From contig CAZNTZ010000010.1 in NCBI GenBank assembly GCA_964576135.1, forward strand, positions 1 to 25,926: DNA of 25,926 bases, written 5' to 3'. A program made the translations under genes and the position numbers. Of this stretch, positions 14,212-22,406 are shown one piece after another. The DNA is from CAZNTZ01 sp964576135. Its GTDB lineage: Bacteria > Pseudomonadota > Alphaproteobacteria > Rs-D84. Below the pieces are notes generated by a model. That model saw nothing but the letters and a program-made list of their open reading frames with translations. It was not told the DNA's origin and searched no databases. Position 1 is the first letter of the stretch. Every line of letters begins with the position of its first letter.

Positions 14212-14843
14212 TAACACCCAAGCAACCAGTTACAGTTTTTGATTTTGATGGAACGTTATCACGTGGTGATGCAAATGCTGGTTTTTGGAAATATTGTTTC
14301 AAACGCTCTGTTCGACCATGGTTGTTTTTGCCTGTGATTTTAATTGGTGTTTTTTTTCGTATGTTTGACAAATCACGTTTTACATTTAATGTTTCAAACA
14401 GTTCAACAAATTGGCGCGGAATGCTGCGTTCATATTTAACTCCAAAAATGGTTAAAAAATTCGCTCCGAATTTTATCAAAGAATTCAAATCGGAACGTTT
14501 CGGGTGGGTCAGTGATAAAATTGCAGAAGAGCATGCCGCCGGTCGCAAAGTTATACTGATTTCTGCCAGTCCTGAATATTTAGTCAAAGGTTTGGTCAAA
14601 GATTTAAATTTTGATGCAGTGATAAGTTCTGAAATGGACCCAAAACGTCCCTATAAATATAAATTTTTATGCTGGGGATATAACAAGGTTGCTGCGCTGG
14701 ATAAGTGGGCCAAGGCGAATAAAATTTCACCAATTCTGATACATTCATACGCAGATAGTAAATCTGATACGCCGCTTATGTCGCTTGCCCAGGAACAGGT
14801 TTGGGTAAATTCAAAAACCGGAATAAGAAAAAATGCGGCCTGA
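14208..14843 (+). CDS. HAD-IB phosphatase, PgpC-like (probable phosphatidylglycerophosphatase C type)
   Basis: A 211-residue HAD-superfamily IB hydrolase. Motif I is DFDGTLS with nucleophile Asp12 and acid Asp14, motif II is Ser119 in LISASPEYL, the lysine of motif III is likely Lys160, and motif IV is YADSKSDTPL with Asp183 and Asp187. Between motifs I and II lies a hydrophobic stretch (WLFLPVILIGVFF, about 38-50), and length and layout resemble PgpC/YfhB, which makes phosphatidylglycerol from its phosphate. A serine-phosphatase-like or CicA-like role cannot be excluded. It overlaps murG by four bases, so the pair is co-translated, fitting an envelope-lipid role. The stop codon sits in the loop of the terminator. 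Confidence 0.82.
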   Translation: MITPKQPVTVFDFDGTLSRGDANAGFWKYCFKRSVRPWLFLPVILIGVFFRMFDKSRFTFNVSNSSTNWRGMLRSYLTPKMVKKFAPNFIKEFKSERFGWVSDKIAEEHAAGRKVILISASPEYLVKGLVKDLNFDAVISSEMDPKRPYKYKFLCWGYNKVAALDKWAKANKISPILIHSYADSKSDTPLMSLAQEQVWVNSKTGIRKNAA

Positions 14844-14860
14844 TAAAGCCGCTTTTTTTT
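14835..14860 (+). terminator. Intrinsic terminator after murG and the HAD phosphatase
   Basis: GCGGC and GCCGC arms (14835-14839 and 14848-14852) enclose an 8-base loop that contains the TGA stop codon. Eight T residues follow. Confidence 0.85.
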
Positions 14861-14871
14861 GTATTTTAATC

Positions 14872-14899
14872 TTGAAAACGCGATTATTTACTCTAACAT
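14872..14899 (+). promoter_or_regulatory. Promoter of the rmuC operon
   Basis: A -35 TTGAAA (14872-14877), a 16-bp spacer and a -10-like TAACAT (14894-14899) precede the ribosome site AGAGG (14906-14910) and ATG at 14917. Confidence 0.45.
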
Positions 14900-14916
14900 A
14901 ATATCAGAGGTTTATT

Positions 14917-16101
14917 ATGGAAATTGTATATCTGATTGCTGGTATTGTTGTTGGCATAGTTATTGGCCGTTTGTCTAAGCCTCAGGCTGATACAGCGGGA
15001 TTAGAACGTGTAAATTTGGAATACAAAAAAGAAATTGATAAAACTCGTGATGAAATTAAACGCCTTGTTGCGGAACGTGCAGATATAAATGCGCGTTATG
15101 ATGAATTGAAAAAAGCGCGTGAGGTAATGCCACTCGAATTTGAAAGCCTGTCAAACAAGGTTTTGGAATCGCAGATTAAAAATGCAACGGAAAAACAGAC
15201 CAAGACGCTGGATGATTTTATGAAACCGTTTAGAGAGCAAATGGTTTTAATGCAAAAGCAAGCAACTGAAAACAAGACTAGTTTCGAAGAACAAATAAAA
15301 TATGTCAAAGATTGGCACAAAGAAGCAATTGAATTAAAAGATGCATTGCGCGGTAAAAAGAAATTGCAGGGTAACTGGGGTGAAATTCAAATAGAAAGAT
15401 TGTTCGAAATTCTGGGTTGGGAAAAAGGTGTGCAATATTCAGTTCAAGAACATGCATCAGGTGGGCGCGATATTCCAGATTATATCGTAAATATGGCTGA
15501 TGGTCGCCGGTTTGTTGTTGATGCAAAAATGTCGCTGAATTCATATATGGATTATTTTGCTGCTGACGAAGGGGTAGAGAAAAACGCCAAATGGCGCGAA
15601 TTTGTTGATGCGACAAAAAAACATATTACAGAACTGGGTGCTAAAAATTATCAAGACGCAATAGATAACAAGTTTGATTATGTGTGTATGTTTATGCCGC
15701 TTGAACATGCCTATATTGAATTGATGAATCGTAATGACGATATTTATCGGTTTGCATATGAAAATGGTGTGACGATTGCGACACCTTCTTTGTTATTGCC
15801 GTTATTGCGTTCGATTGATACGATTTTCAAAATAGAAAAACAAAACAAGAATGTCGTAAAAATTGTAGATATGACAAAAAAATTGTATGAAAAATATGTT
15901 GGTTTTACCGAAGATTATAAAACAATCGGAACAAACCTTGAAAGATTGCAAAAGGCATTTGATGATGGAAATAAAAAACTGACCAGTGGCAGTGGAAATT
16001 TATCAGGTTGGTTTGAAAAAATCAGAAAGCAAGGCGGTATATCAGTTAATAAAACAATTGCGTTGGAACATGATGCATTGGAAGATGAAGAAAATGAATA
16101 A
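14917..16101 (+). CDS. rmuC: DNA recombination protein RmuC homolog
   Basis: A 394-residue protein with one N-terminal membrane helix (about 2-19), a coiled coil from about 25 to 150, and the RmuC nuclease-like domain: GNWGEIQIERLFEILGW (about 151-167), then GRDIPDYIV, DGRRFVVDAKMSLNSYMDYF and FDYVCMFMPLEHAY. The Asp/Glu-x-Lys pattern (VVDAKM) fits the restriction-nuclease-like fold. In E. coli RmuC limits recombination at inverted repeats; the exact activity is unsettled. It has a good AGAGG ribosome site and is the first gene of a run rmuC-def-fmt-98 aa-truA. Its last codons overlap the likely def start, suggesting coupling. Confidence 0.93.
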   Translation: MEIVYLIAGIVVGIVIGRLSKPQADTAGLERVNLEYKKEIDKTRDEIKRLVAERADINARYDELKKAREVMPLEFESLSNKVLESQIKNATEKQTKTLDDFMKPFREQMVLMQKQATENKTSFEEQIKYVKDWHKEAIELKDALRGKKKLQGNWGEIQIERLFEILGWEKGVQYSVQEHASGGRDIPDYIVNMADGRRFVVDAKMSLNSYMDYFAADEGVEKNAKWREFVDATKKHITELGAKNYQDAIDNKFDYVCMFMPLEHAYIELMNRNDDIYRFAYENGVTIATPSLLLPLLRSIDTIFKIEKQNKNVVKIVDMTKKLYEKYVGFTEDYKTIGTNLERLQKAFDDGNKKLTSGSGNLSGWFEKIRKQGGISVNKTIALEHDALEDEENE

Positions 16102-16612
16102 AATGGAACTGAAATTTTGTGGTGATCCTGTGCTCAGACAATCTGCATTGCCGGTTGAATCTGTGACCCCAGATGTATTGAATGATTTGGATCAAATGGC
16201 GCGCTTAATGCGGGTAGAAGATGGTGTAGGTTTGGCCGCACCACAGGTTGGTATATTAAAAAGATTTTTGGTTTTATTTAATCCAGAAACAGAACAAATT
16301 ATGAAAATCATCAATCCGCAAATTGTGTCACACTCTGACCAGGAAGTTTTAATGGAAGAAGGTTGTTTGTCAATTCAAAGTGACAAAGGGCCAATATTTG
16401 CCGAAGTTTCTCGACCAGAATCGGTTATGGTTCAATGGATTGATGAATTGAGTAATAAACAGCAAGCAGAATTTTCAGGTATTCTTTCGCGAATCATTCA
16501 ACACGAAATTGATCATTTGGATGGTAAATTATTTATTGATTACTTATCATCGGCAAAGCGTGAAATGGTTATGAACAAAGTAAAAAAAAGAAAACAAACA
16601 TTGGCGGTGTGA
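16094..16612 (+). CDS. def: Peptide deformylase
   Basis: This metalloenzyme removes the formyl group from the N-terminal methionine of new proteins. All three motifs are present: GVGLAAPQVG (44-53), EEGCLSI (88-94) with metal ligand Cys91, and QHEIDHLDG (136-144) with His137, Glu138 and His141. The frame is open further upstream inside rmuC, but the family starts near 'M..KFCGDPVLR'. ATG 16094 has GGAAG nine bases upstream and gives 172 residues, with 16085 and 16103 as in-frame alternatives. It overlaps rmuC by eight bases and is followed one base later by fmt, which adds the same formyl group, a classic pair. Confidence 0.95.
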   Translation: MNKMELKFCGDPVLRQSALPVESVTPDVLNDLDQMARLMRVEDGVGLAAPQVGILKRFLVLFNPETEQIMKIINPQIVSHSDQEVLMEEGCLSIQSDKGPIFAEVSRPESVMVQWIDELSNKQQAEFSGILSRIIQHEIDHLDGKLFIDYLSSAKREMVMNKVKKRKQTLAV

Positions 16613-16613
16613 C

Positions 16614-17420
16614 ATGCGTTTGATATTGATGGGAACGCCTGATTTTGTCGTTCCAATTTTTGATAAAATTGCAAACCAGCATGAAATTATCGCGATTTTC
16701 ACGCGTGCCCCAAAACCAGTCGGACGTAAACATATATTAACAAAAACACCTGTGCATGAATGGGCGATTGGTAAAAATATCCCTGTTGAAACAAATATAA
16801 AAAATATTGAAAATTATGCGCGTCCTGATTTTATACTGATTGTTGCGTATGGTATAATTTTAAAACAAAATGTTTTGGATTTTGCACCATGCATAAACAT
16901 TCATCCATCAAATTTGCCGATGTATCGCGGCCCGTCACCAATACAGACAGCAATTAAAAATGGCGATACAGAATCAGCGGTATGTTTAATGCAAGTCACC
17001 CCAGAGGTTGATTCTGGTGATGTTTTATTGCGTGAAAAATTCACAATTGACGAAAATGATACAACACTGGATGTCGAAGATAAGGTTGCAAAAATTGGTG
17101 CAGATATAGCATTGAAATTCTTGGATAATCCATCTAAATTTCAACCTGTTCCACAAATCGGTACACCAACTTTTACGACCAAATTTGGCAGTGTTGATGA
17201 ACTGATAGATTGGTCGGCATCGCCACGTGAAATTCATAATCATATTCGTGCAATTACTGGTCGGGCAAAAATAAATGGTATTGATGTAAAGATTTTGAAA
17301 TCAAAAATCAAAGACGATAAATTAGAAATTATTACAATTCAACCTGCTGGAAAAAAAGCGATGTCATGGCATGATTTTATAAATGGTATTCATGGCGCAC
17401 AAATAAAGTTTGGGGAATAA
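16614..17420 (+). CDS. fmt: Methionyl-tRNA formyltransferase, compact form
   Basis: Fmt formylates initiator Met-tRNA using 10-formyl-tetrahydrofolate. The N-terminal domain is complete: MGTPDFVVP (6-14), RAPKPVGRK (31-39), VAYGIIL (77-83), the catalytic INIHPSNLP with Asn95 and His97 (usual SLLP is SNLP here), RGPSPIQ (105-111) and PEVDSGD with Asp133. The whole protein is 268 residues against about 310-315 in E. coli. The shortening lies in the C-terminal tRNA-binding domain, where the stretch between 'IHNHIRAITG' and 'IITIQPAGKKAM' is much reduced. The final 'QP.GKK.M....F..G' motif is intact, so this is a compacted domain and not a truncation. Confidence 0.93.
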   Translation: MRLILMGTPDFVVPIFDKIANQHEIIAIFTRAPKPVGRKHILTKTPVHEWAIGKNIPVETNIKNIENYARPDFILIVAYGIILKQNVLDFAPCINIHPSNLPMYRGPSPIQTAIKNGDTESAVCLMQVTPEVDSGDVLLREKFTIDENDTTLDVEDKVAKIGADIALKFLDNPSKFQPVPQIGTPTFTTKFGSVDELIDWSASPREIHNHIRAITGRAKINGIDVKILKSKIKDDKLEIITIQPAGKKAMSWHDFINGIHGAQIKFGE

Positions 17421-17444
17421 GAGAGATAAAATAAAGAAAACAAA

Positions 17445-17741
17445 ATGGCAAATGTATTAAAATTTTTTAAAGAAAATCACCGCAGAGTAACAAAGTCTGA
17501 AACTGAAAATTGTGAGAATTGTAAAAACAGTGATAATCCATTCTACGAAGGCAGTATGCTTATAGATGATACAACTTTCTGTGGGCTGGCACTTGATTCA
17601 GACAAAGACAGAGATAAGGATTTTTTTAATGACAATAGCATGGGTCCAGAAAGGCAAATGCAATTAACATTGAATATGTATGAACGTACAAGATGTAAAT
17701 ATAAACATGTATGTGATAAATTTATGGCCAGAGAACATTAA
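17445..17741 (+). CDS. Small cysteine-rich protein, 98 aa, unknown
   Basis: I do not recognise this protein. It is hydrophilic, 98 residues, with five cysteines: Cys23 and Cys26 (CENC), Cys46 (FCG), and Cys84 and Cys90 (CKYKHVC). Three spaced cysteine sets in so short a chain suggest a zinc or iron-sulfur site, but no known domain matches. The middle (50-62) is a run of Asp/Lys (SDKDRDKDFF), likely disordered. It sits between fmt and truA with gaps of 24 and 6 bases, so it is translated in the operon, but it lacks a clear ribosome site. The leader begins with AGAGAGATAAA right after the fmt stop. Confidence 0.7.
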   Translation: MANVLKFFKENHRRVTKSETENCENCKNSDNPFYEGSMLIDDTTFCGLALDSDKDRDKDFFNDNSMGPERQMQLTLNMYERTRCKYKHVCDKFMAREH

Positions 17742-17747
17742 GAACTG

Positions 17748-18503
17748 ATGACACGATATAAATTAATTCTTGAATATAATGGTTGTGATTTAATCGGATT
17801 CCAGATGAACAAAGATGGAAATTCTGTTCAATCTTTGGTTATGGATGCAATTTATAATTTTTGCGGTGCACGTGTGGATGTTGTTGGATGTGGTCGCACA
17901 GATGCGGGTGTTCATGCATTGGCTATGCCGGTTCATTTTGATATTGATGTGTCACATGCGCCAGATACTGTTATGCGCGCACTGAATTTTTATCTGATAA
18001 ATTCCCCTGTTTCTGTTTTATCGTGCGAGACTGTAAATGATGATTGGCATGCACGTTTTTCATGCACAGGCCGAAATTACAAATATGTTATTTTGAATCG
18101 CAGCGCACCGCCAACTATATACAAAGGTTTTGTTTGGTGGGTTCCACAAAAATTAGATGTAAAAAAAATGCGTGACGCAGCAAAGCGTTTAATTGGTAAT
18201 CATGATTTTACATCTTTTCGCGCGTCCGAGTGTCAGGCAAAAAGTCCAATAAAAACACTGGACGATGTTCATATCATTGATGATGATTCAGTAATTACTA
18301 TTGAATTTTCGGCGCGGTCATTCCTGCACCACCAGGTTAGAAATATGGTTGGAACATTGGTTCAAATTGGCCAAGGAAAACCATACGATATAGATGAAAT
18401 TTTTGCGGCGAAAAATCGCAGTGCTGCTGGGGCAACTGCGCCGGCGGACGGTTTGTATTTTGTCAGTGCAAGCTATGCCAAATCCTGTATGGCACAAAAT
18501 TAA
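17748..18503 (+). CDS. truA: tRNA pseudouridine(38-40) synthase
   Basis: TruA isomerises uridines 38-40 of the tRNA anticodon arm. The 251-residue protein contains the family start RYKLILEYNGCDLIGFQ, the catalytic block GCGRTDAGVHA (47-57) with Asp52, RNYKYVILNR, HDFTSFRASEC, and the C-terminal FSARSFLHHQVRNMVGTLVQIG. Length is typical (about 250-270). It closes the rightward run after the 98-residue gene. Its last 41 bp overlap the 3' end of comEC on the opposite strand, and no terminator is visible at this convergent junction. Confidence 0.96.
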   Translation: MTRYKLILEYNGCDLIGFQMNKDGNSVQSLVMDAIYNFCGARVDVVGCGRTDAGVHALAMPVHFDIDVSHAPDTVMRALNFYLINSPVSVLSCETVNDDWHARFSCTGRNYKYVILNRSAPPTIYKGFVWWVPQKLDVKKMRDAAKRLIGNHDFTSFRASECQAKSPIKTLDDVHIIDDDSVITIEFSARSFLHHQVRNMVGTLVQIGQGKPYDIDEIFAAKNRSAAGATAPADGLYFVSASYAKSCMAQN

Positions 18504-20418
18504 TTTTCCCATTTTCTAAAATTGTAAAACCACGTTGGGGAATTTTAGCGGCGCAACTGGGTGCGTTTATTTCGAATATTGATACGATGAAATTATTATT
18601 GCACATTGAATCGAAATTTTTAACTAGTTGTGTAAATTTTACAGTGTATGCCAATGACCATTTCGGTGTTTGATAAATACATAATCCATGATCACATTTT
18701 AATGAATAATTTTTTCCGGTAAATCCGTGACCCATTCGATGCACAGTTATATCGGGTTCTTCGCTATTCATTATTCGCCATGTATTAAATGTAAAAAAAT
18801 GTGCACTGGATTTTGTTTTTGAAAATTGTAAAGTTCCATCGTCTTTTATAAATGCAACTAATTCGTGGTCATTGCTGGCATAGAAAATTGGCCTTGGTCG
18901 TGTGATTATTAAAAAAATACCAGTGGCAACAAATACTGAAAATAAACCGGTGTTTAATTTTTTGAAACCGTTTCCAAATAAAATTAAACATAAAAATCCT
19001 AGAATAATTAGACAAATAGCAGCACCTGAAATAAACGGAACAGAAATTTGTGCGAACGGTAATGACGCAATTTTGTTTGCAATTTCCAAAGATAAATTAT
19101 ACATGGATGACATCCATTCTAATGGTGTTGATAAACCGAAAAACGCACCGATTACAGAAATAAATGCCAATGGCAAAATAAGTACAGAAAATATAGGTAA
19201 TAAAACTAAATTTCCGATAACCCCATAAATTTGAATATTATGAAAATTATAAGCAATAAGTGGGGCTGTGAATAACCCGGCGATAATGGATGTTAAAATC
19301 ACCCCGCGGAATATTCGCCACGCGCGCCAGAAAAACCCATTTGGTTTTGTAGATTTTATATCACCAAAAAACCAAACAAGACCAAACACTGCGGCAAATG
19401 AAAGTTGAAATCCCGCGTCTAATAGAAAATGCGGATTTATAATCAACAGCCCTGCAAATACCATTGATATGCCGCGCAGGCTGAGTAAATTCCGACCCGA
19501 TAAAAATGCCGCGGCTACAAGACCTGCCATCAAAAAAGCACGCATTGTTGCAACAGCCGAACCAGAAATATTCAAATAAAGAAATAAACCAAGAGTTGTA
19601 AAAATAATTGCCGGATACTTTGCGGGAATTCGTCGCGTAATCCAAGGAATGCTGCGAAAAATAAAATAGAAAATTAGTATAAGCCAACCGCCAAGCAGTG
19701 TCATATGAAAACCGCTGATAGAAAATATATGATTTACACCAGCGCCGCGAAATGCATTATTATCGGTATCTGGCAAAGCATTTGAATAACCCAAAACAAG
19801 CGAATCAACAAGCATTGTTGCGGTTTTATTACCAAAATTGCTGACATGGTCGTGAATCTTTGTTCGTGTACTGTTATTTATGTTTTGTGTTTCTATGTTT
19901 ATTTCTGTTGCATAACCTGTTCCAGAAATTCCGTGAAAATATCCCCATCTAGCAAAATCAAATGCACCGGGTGCGTCTGGGGCGCTTGGTGGGAAAACTG
20001 TTGCTTTTGCAGTGATATTTGCGCCAACTGATGGAACAGTTCTAATTCCATCAGTCAATGTCAGTCGAAATGTTCCATCATTTGTTTTAATAAATATTCT
20101 GGTTTTATCGGATGCAAAATCGACATTTGTGATAACACCTGAAATTTCAGAATTACGAATCACATGATTCAAAATCGGTGTATTCAGATTTATTGTAAAA
20201 GCATTTGCATAGAAAAATCCGAAAATAAACAAAAATATCAATGACCAAATATATCTTCGTAAAACTATAAAACATGCCAATGCTAAGACAGAAATTAGAA
20301 TCGGTATTTTGACGACAGGATCAAATGGCAAAGAAAAATACAATAAAATTCCGGATGCAAAAATGAATGCACCGGTGGTGAAAAAATTTCTTTGAATTGC
20401 GTCAAGAATCTTTTGCAT
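18463..20418 (-). CDS. comEC: ComEC/Rec2-family DNA uptake channel, without a recognisable metallo-beta-lactamase domain
   Basis: A 651-residue polytopic membrane protein. Residues about 15-85 hold four hydrophobic helices. The soluble part at about 90-210 is the DUF4131/OB-like region (SEISGVITNVDFASDKTRI and FPPSAPDAPGAFDFARW). The competence domain follows from about 225, marked by NHIFSISGFHMTLLGGW and a series of helices to about 510. The remaining 140 residues are soluble and show no HxHxDH motif, so the C-terminal nuclease-like domain of Bacillus ComEC is missing or very divergent, as in many alphaproteobacteria. ComEC forms the inner-membrane channel for single-stranded DNA in transformation. 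Its ATG lies inside pyrG (17 bp overlap), so it is coupled to CTP synthase. No other competence gene is in the window. Confidence 0.9.
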   Translation of the reverse strand: MQKILDAIQRNFFTTGAFIFASGILLYFSLPFDPVVKIPILISVLALACFIVLRRYIWSLIFLFIFGFFYANAFTINLNTPILNHVIRNSEISGVITNVDFASDKTRIFIKTNDGTFRLTLTDGIRTVPSVGANITAKATVFPPSAPDAPGAFDFARWGYFHGISGTGYATEINIETQNINNSTRTKIHDHVSNFGNKTATMLVDSLVLGYSNALPDTDNNAFRGAGVNHIFSISGFHMTLLGGWLILIFYFIFRSIPWITRRIPAKYPAIIFTTLGLFLYLNISGSAVATMRAFLMAGLVAAAFLSGRNLLSLRGISMVFAGLLIINPHFLLDAGFQLSFAAVFGLVWFFGDIKSTKPNGFFWRAWRIFRGVILTSIIAGLFTAPLIAYNFHNIQIYGVIGNLVLLPIFSVLILPLAFISVIGAFFGLSTPLEWMSSMYNLSLEIANKIASLPFAQISVPFISGAAICLIILGFLCLILFGNGFKKLNTGLFSVFVATGIFLIITRPRPIFYASNDHELVAFIKDDGTLQFSKTKSSAHFFTFNTWRIMNSEEPDITVHRMGHGFTGKNYSLKCDHGLCIYQTPKWSLAYTVKFTQLVKNFDSMCNNNFIVSIFEINAPSCAAKIPQRGFTILENGKINFVPYRIWHSLH

Positions 20419-22039
20419 GTTTTATAAATGCTGCAAACAGCGGGTGACTGGTGTATGGGCTGCTTTGAAATTCTGGATGGAATTGACCTGCAATAAAAAA
20501 TGGGTGATCGATCAGTTCTATTATTTCTGGCAGTTTTCCATCAGGGCTGCGTCCAGATATTATCATACCATGTTTTTTCAATAATTCTTCGTATTCAGTG
20601 TTCAGTTCATACCGATGACGGTGACGTTCTGAAATATTATCTGCGCCGTAAACATCATGCGCCAATGTTCCAGGTTTTATATTGCAAGGATAAGCGCCCA
20701 GACGCAATGTTCCACCCATATCTGAATTGCAATCACGAACTTCGAATTTTCCATCTTTGGACCATTCGGTAATTAGTGAAATTACTGGTGTACATTCACT
20801 TGTAAATTCTGTCGAGTTTGCGTTTGTTTCACCGCAAGCATCGCGCATGAAATCGATAACTGCAATTTGCATTCCCAAACATATTCCCAAATATGGAATT
20901 TTATTTCTGCGTGCAAAACGTGCCGCAATCATTTTTCCTGGAATACCACGCGAACCAAAACCGCCAGGGACAAGAATGCCGGACATTCCACCCAATGTGT
21001 TTTGAATTTCTGAATCTGTCATTGATTCCAAACTTTCTGAATCGATTTTATGAATTTCGACACAAACATCATTTGCAATACCTGCATGGAATAATGCTTC
21101 GAACAGAGATTTATAGGCGTCAGGAACATTGAAATATTTTCCAACAACAGCAATTTTAACATGTTGCATATCACTGGCTAGATATTTTTCTATTCTTTCA
21201 AAACGTGATAAATCACCAGTCTTGTCCGGTAAACCGAAATGCGCGGCAATTGCACGGTAAGCATTTTGTTTTTCATAGGCAATTGGCACTTTGTAAATAT
21301 TATCTAAATCAATTCCAGATATGACATTTTCTGCCGGCATATTACAGAACAGACCGATTTTTGCGCGTTCTTCGTTATCAAGCATACGTGGGGTTCGTAC
21401 AATCAGCATATCTGCTTGGATACCGCTTTCTAATAATTGACGAACAGACATTTGTGTTGGTTTGGTTTTCAGCTCGCAACTTTTTTCCAAATAAGGCGCC
21501 AATGTTAAATGAACAAACATAACATTTCTACGTCCAATCTTGTTCGCAAATTGGCGTGCAGATTCTAAAAACACTTGTCCTTCGATATCGCCAACGGTTC
21601 CCCCGATTTCTGAAATTACAAAATCCGTGCCAGATGGCGCGGATATAAATGATTGAATTTCGTCAGTAATATGGGGAATTGTTTGAATTGTTTTACCCAA
21701 ATAATCGCCATGACGTTCTTTGGATAAAACATTCCAATAAACACGGCCACCAGATATTGAATCATTACGGGTCATCTTTATCCCCAAAAATCTTTCGTAA
21801 TACCCCAGATCCAGATCCGTTTCGTATCCATCATTTGTTACATATACTTCACCATGTTGAAAAGGCGACATAGTGCCGGGATCGATATTCAAATATGGGT
21901 CGAATTTGCGTGAATGGACGGTATACCCGCGTGATTGCAATAATGCGCCAATTGATGCTGCTGCGACGCCTTTGCCCAGTGACGATACGACACCGCCGGT
22001 TATAAAAACATATTTTGTTGTCGTTGGGGATTTGTCCAT
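20402..22039 (-). CDS. pyrG: CTP synthase
   Basis: PyrG converts UTP to CTP with ATP and glutamine. The 545-residue protein has the synthetase domain (FITGGVVSSLGKGVAAAS, 12-29, P-loop-like; DPYLNIDPGTMSPFQHGEV, 45-63; SEIGGTVGDIE, 141-151) and a class I glutamine amidotransferase domain with Cys385 in GICLGMQ and the His519/Glu521 pair in QFHPEF. Length is normal. A good promoter (22063-22092) and AAGGAG seven bases before the ATG drive it. It follows the RNHCP gene in the same direction and overlaps comEC. Confidence 0.97.
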   Translation of the reverse strand: MDKSPTTTKYVFITGGVVSSLGKGVAAASIGALLQSRGYTVHSRKFDPYLNIDPGTMSPFQHGEVYVTNDGYETDLDLGYYERFLGIKMTRNDSISGGRVYWNVLSKERHGDYLGKTIQTIPHITDEIQSFISAPSGTDFVISEIGGTVGDIEGQVFLESARQFANKIGRRNVMFVHLTLAPYLEKSCELKTKPTQMSVRQLLESGIQADMLIVRTPRMLDNEERAKIGLFCNMPAENVISGIDLDNIYKVPIAYEKQNAYRAIAAHFGLPDKTGDLSRFERIEKYLASDMQHVKIAVVGKYFNVPDAYKSLFEALFHAGIANDVCVEIHKIDSESLESMTDSEIQNTLGGMSGILVPGGFGSRGIPGKMIAARFARRNKIPYLGICLGMQIAVIDFMRDACGETNANSTEFTSECTPVISLITEWSKDGKFEVRDCNSDMGGTLRLGAYPCNIKPGTLAHDVYGADNISERHRHRYELNTEYEELLKKHGMIISGRSPDGKLPEIIELIDHPFFIAGQFHPEFQSSPYTSHPLFAAFIKHAKDS

Positions 22040-22062
22040 AAGTTTTCTCCTTATGGGCTTGC

Positions 22063-22092
22063 ATTATACGAAAAATACGAAAAATGGTCAAG
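22063..22092 (-). promoter_or_regulatory. Promoter of pyrG-comEC
   Basis: On the minus strand there is a -35 TTGACC (22087-22092), an 18-bp spacer and a perfect -10 TATAAT (22063-22068), giving a leader of about 17 nt with AAGGAG. The spacer contains a near-duplication of TTTTTCGTA. The -35 lies within 15 bp of the upstream stop codon. Confidence 0.75.
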
Positions 22093-22100
22093 CGCCTAAT

Positions 22101-22406
22101 TTAAGGCAATTTTGGATTTACAGATGTTTTTATGATTTCGTCTGAATTATCACGGTCTGAAATTTTTTGTCTGCGGATTTTCCCGCATTTTTCACATTTA
22201 TGAATTATAACCATTGAACCACTGCATGTTTCAATACCAATTGGTCGCATCATGCCCATGCATGTACTGGCACGATCGCCTGGGTTTATATCAACATCGC
22301 GCGACCACAAACATTTAGGGCAATGGTTTGTATAACCATCGCCCTTGACATATTCCCCGCAATGCAGGCATGTGAAATCTTCAATAGTGCGGGTAAATTT
22401 CTTCAC
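22101..22406 (-). CDS. RNHCP-domain zinc-ribbon-like protein
   Basis: A 101-residue protein of the RNHCP family, named after an Arg-Asn-His-Cys-Pro motif. Here the motif reads TNHCPKCLWS (26-35), with Thr in place of Arg. Around it are FTCLHCG (11-17), DVDINPGDR (37-45), STCMGMMRP (47-55) and KCEKCGK (70-76), so four pairs or singles of cysteines are placed to bind zinc. The family is widespread and has no proven role. The start codon is GTG at 22404-22406, which shares four bases (GTGA) with the stop of gapR, so the two are translated together. Confidence 0.85.
   Translation of the reverse strand: MKKFTRTIEDFTCLHCGEYVKGDGYTNHCPKCLWSRDVDINPGDRASTCMGMMRPIGIETCSGSMVIIHKCEKCGKIRRQKISDRDNSDEIIKTSVNPKLP

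Noticed and set aside
15986..16093. Longer N terminus for peptide deformylase from inside rmuC
   Set aside because: The added residues match nothing in the family and are simply an alternative frame of rmuC.
22094..22107. Imperfect inverted repeat GCCT/AGGC at the end of the RNHCP gene as a terminator
   Set aside because: Only four pairs in the stem and no T run follow; at best an operator near the pyrG promoter.
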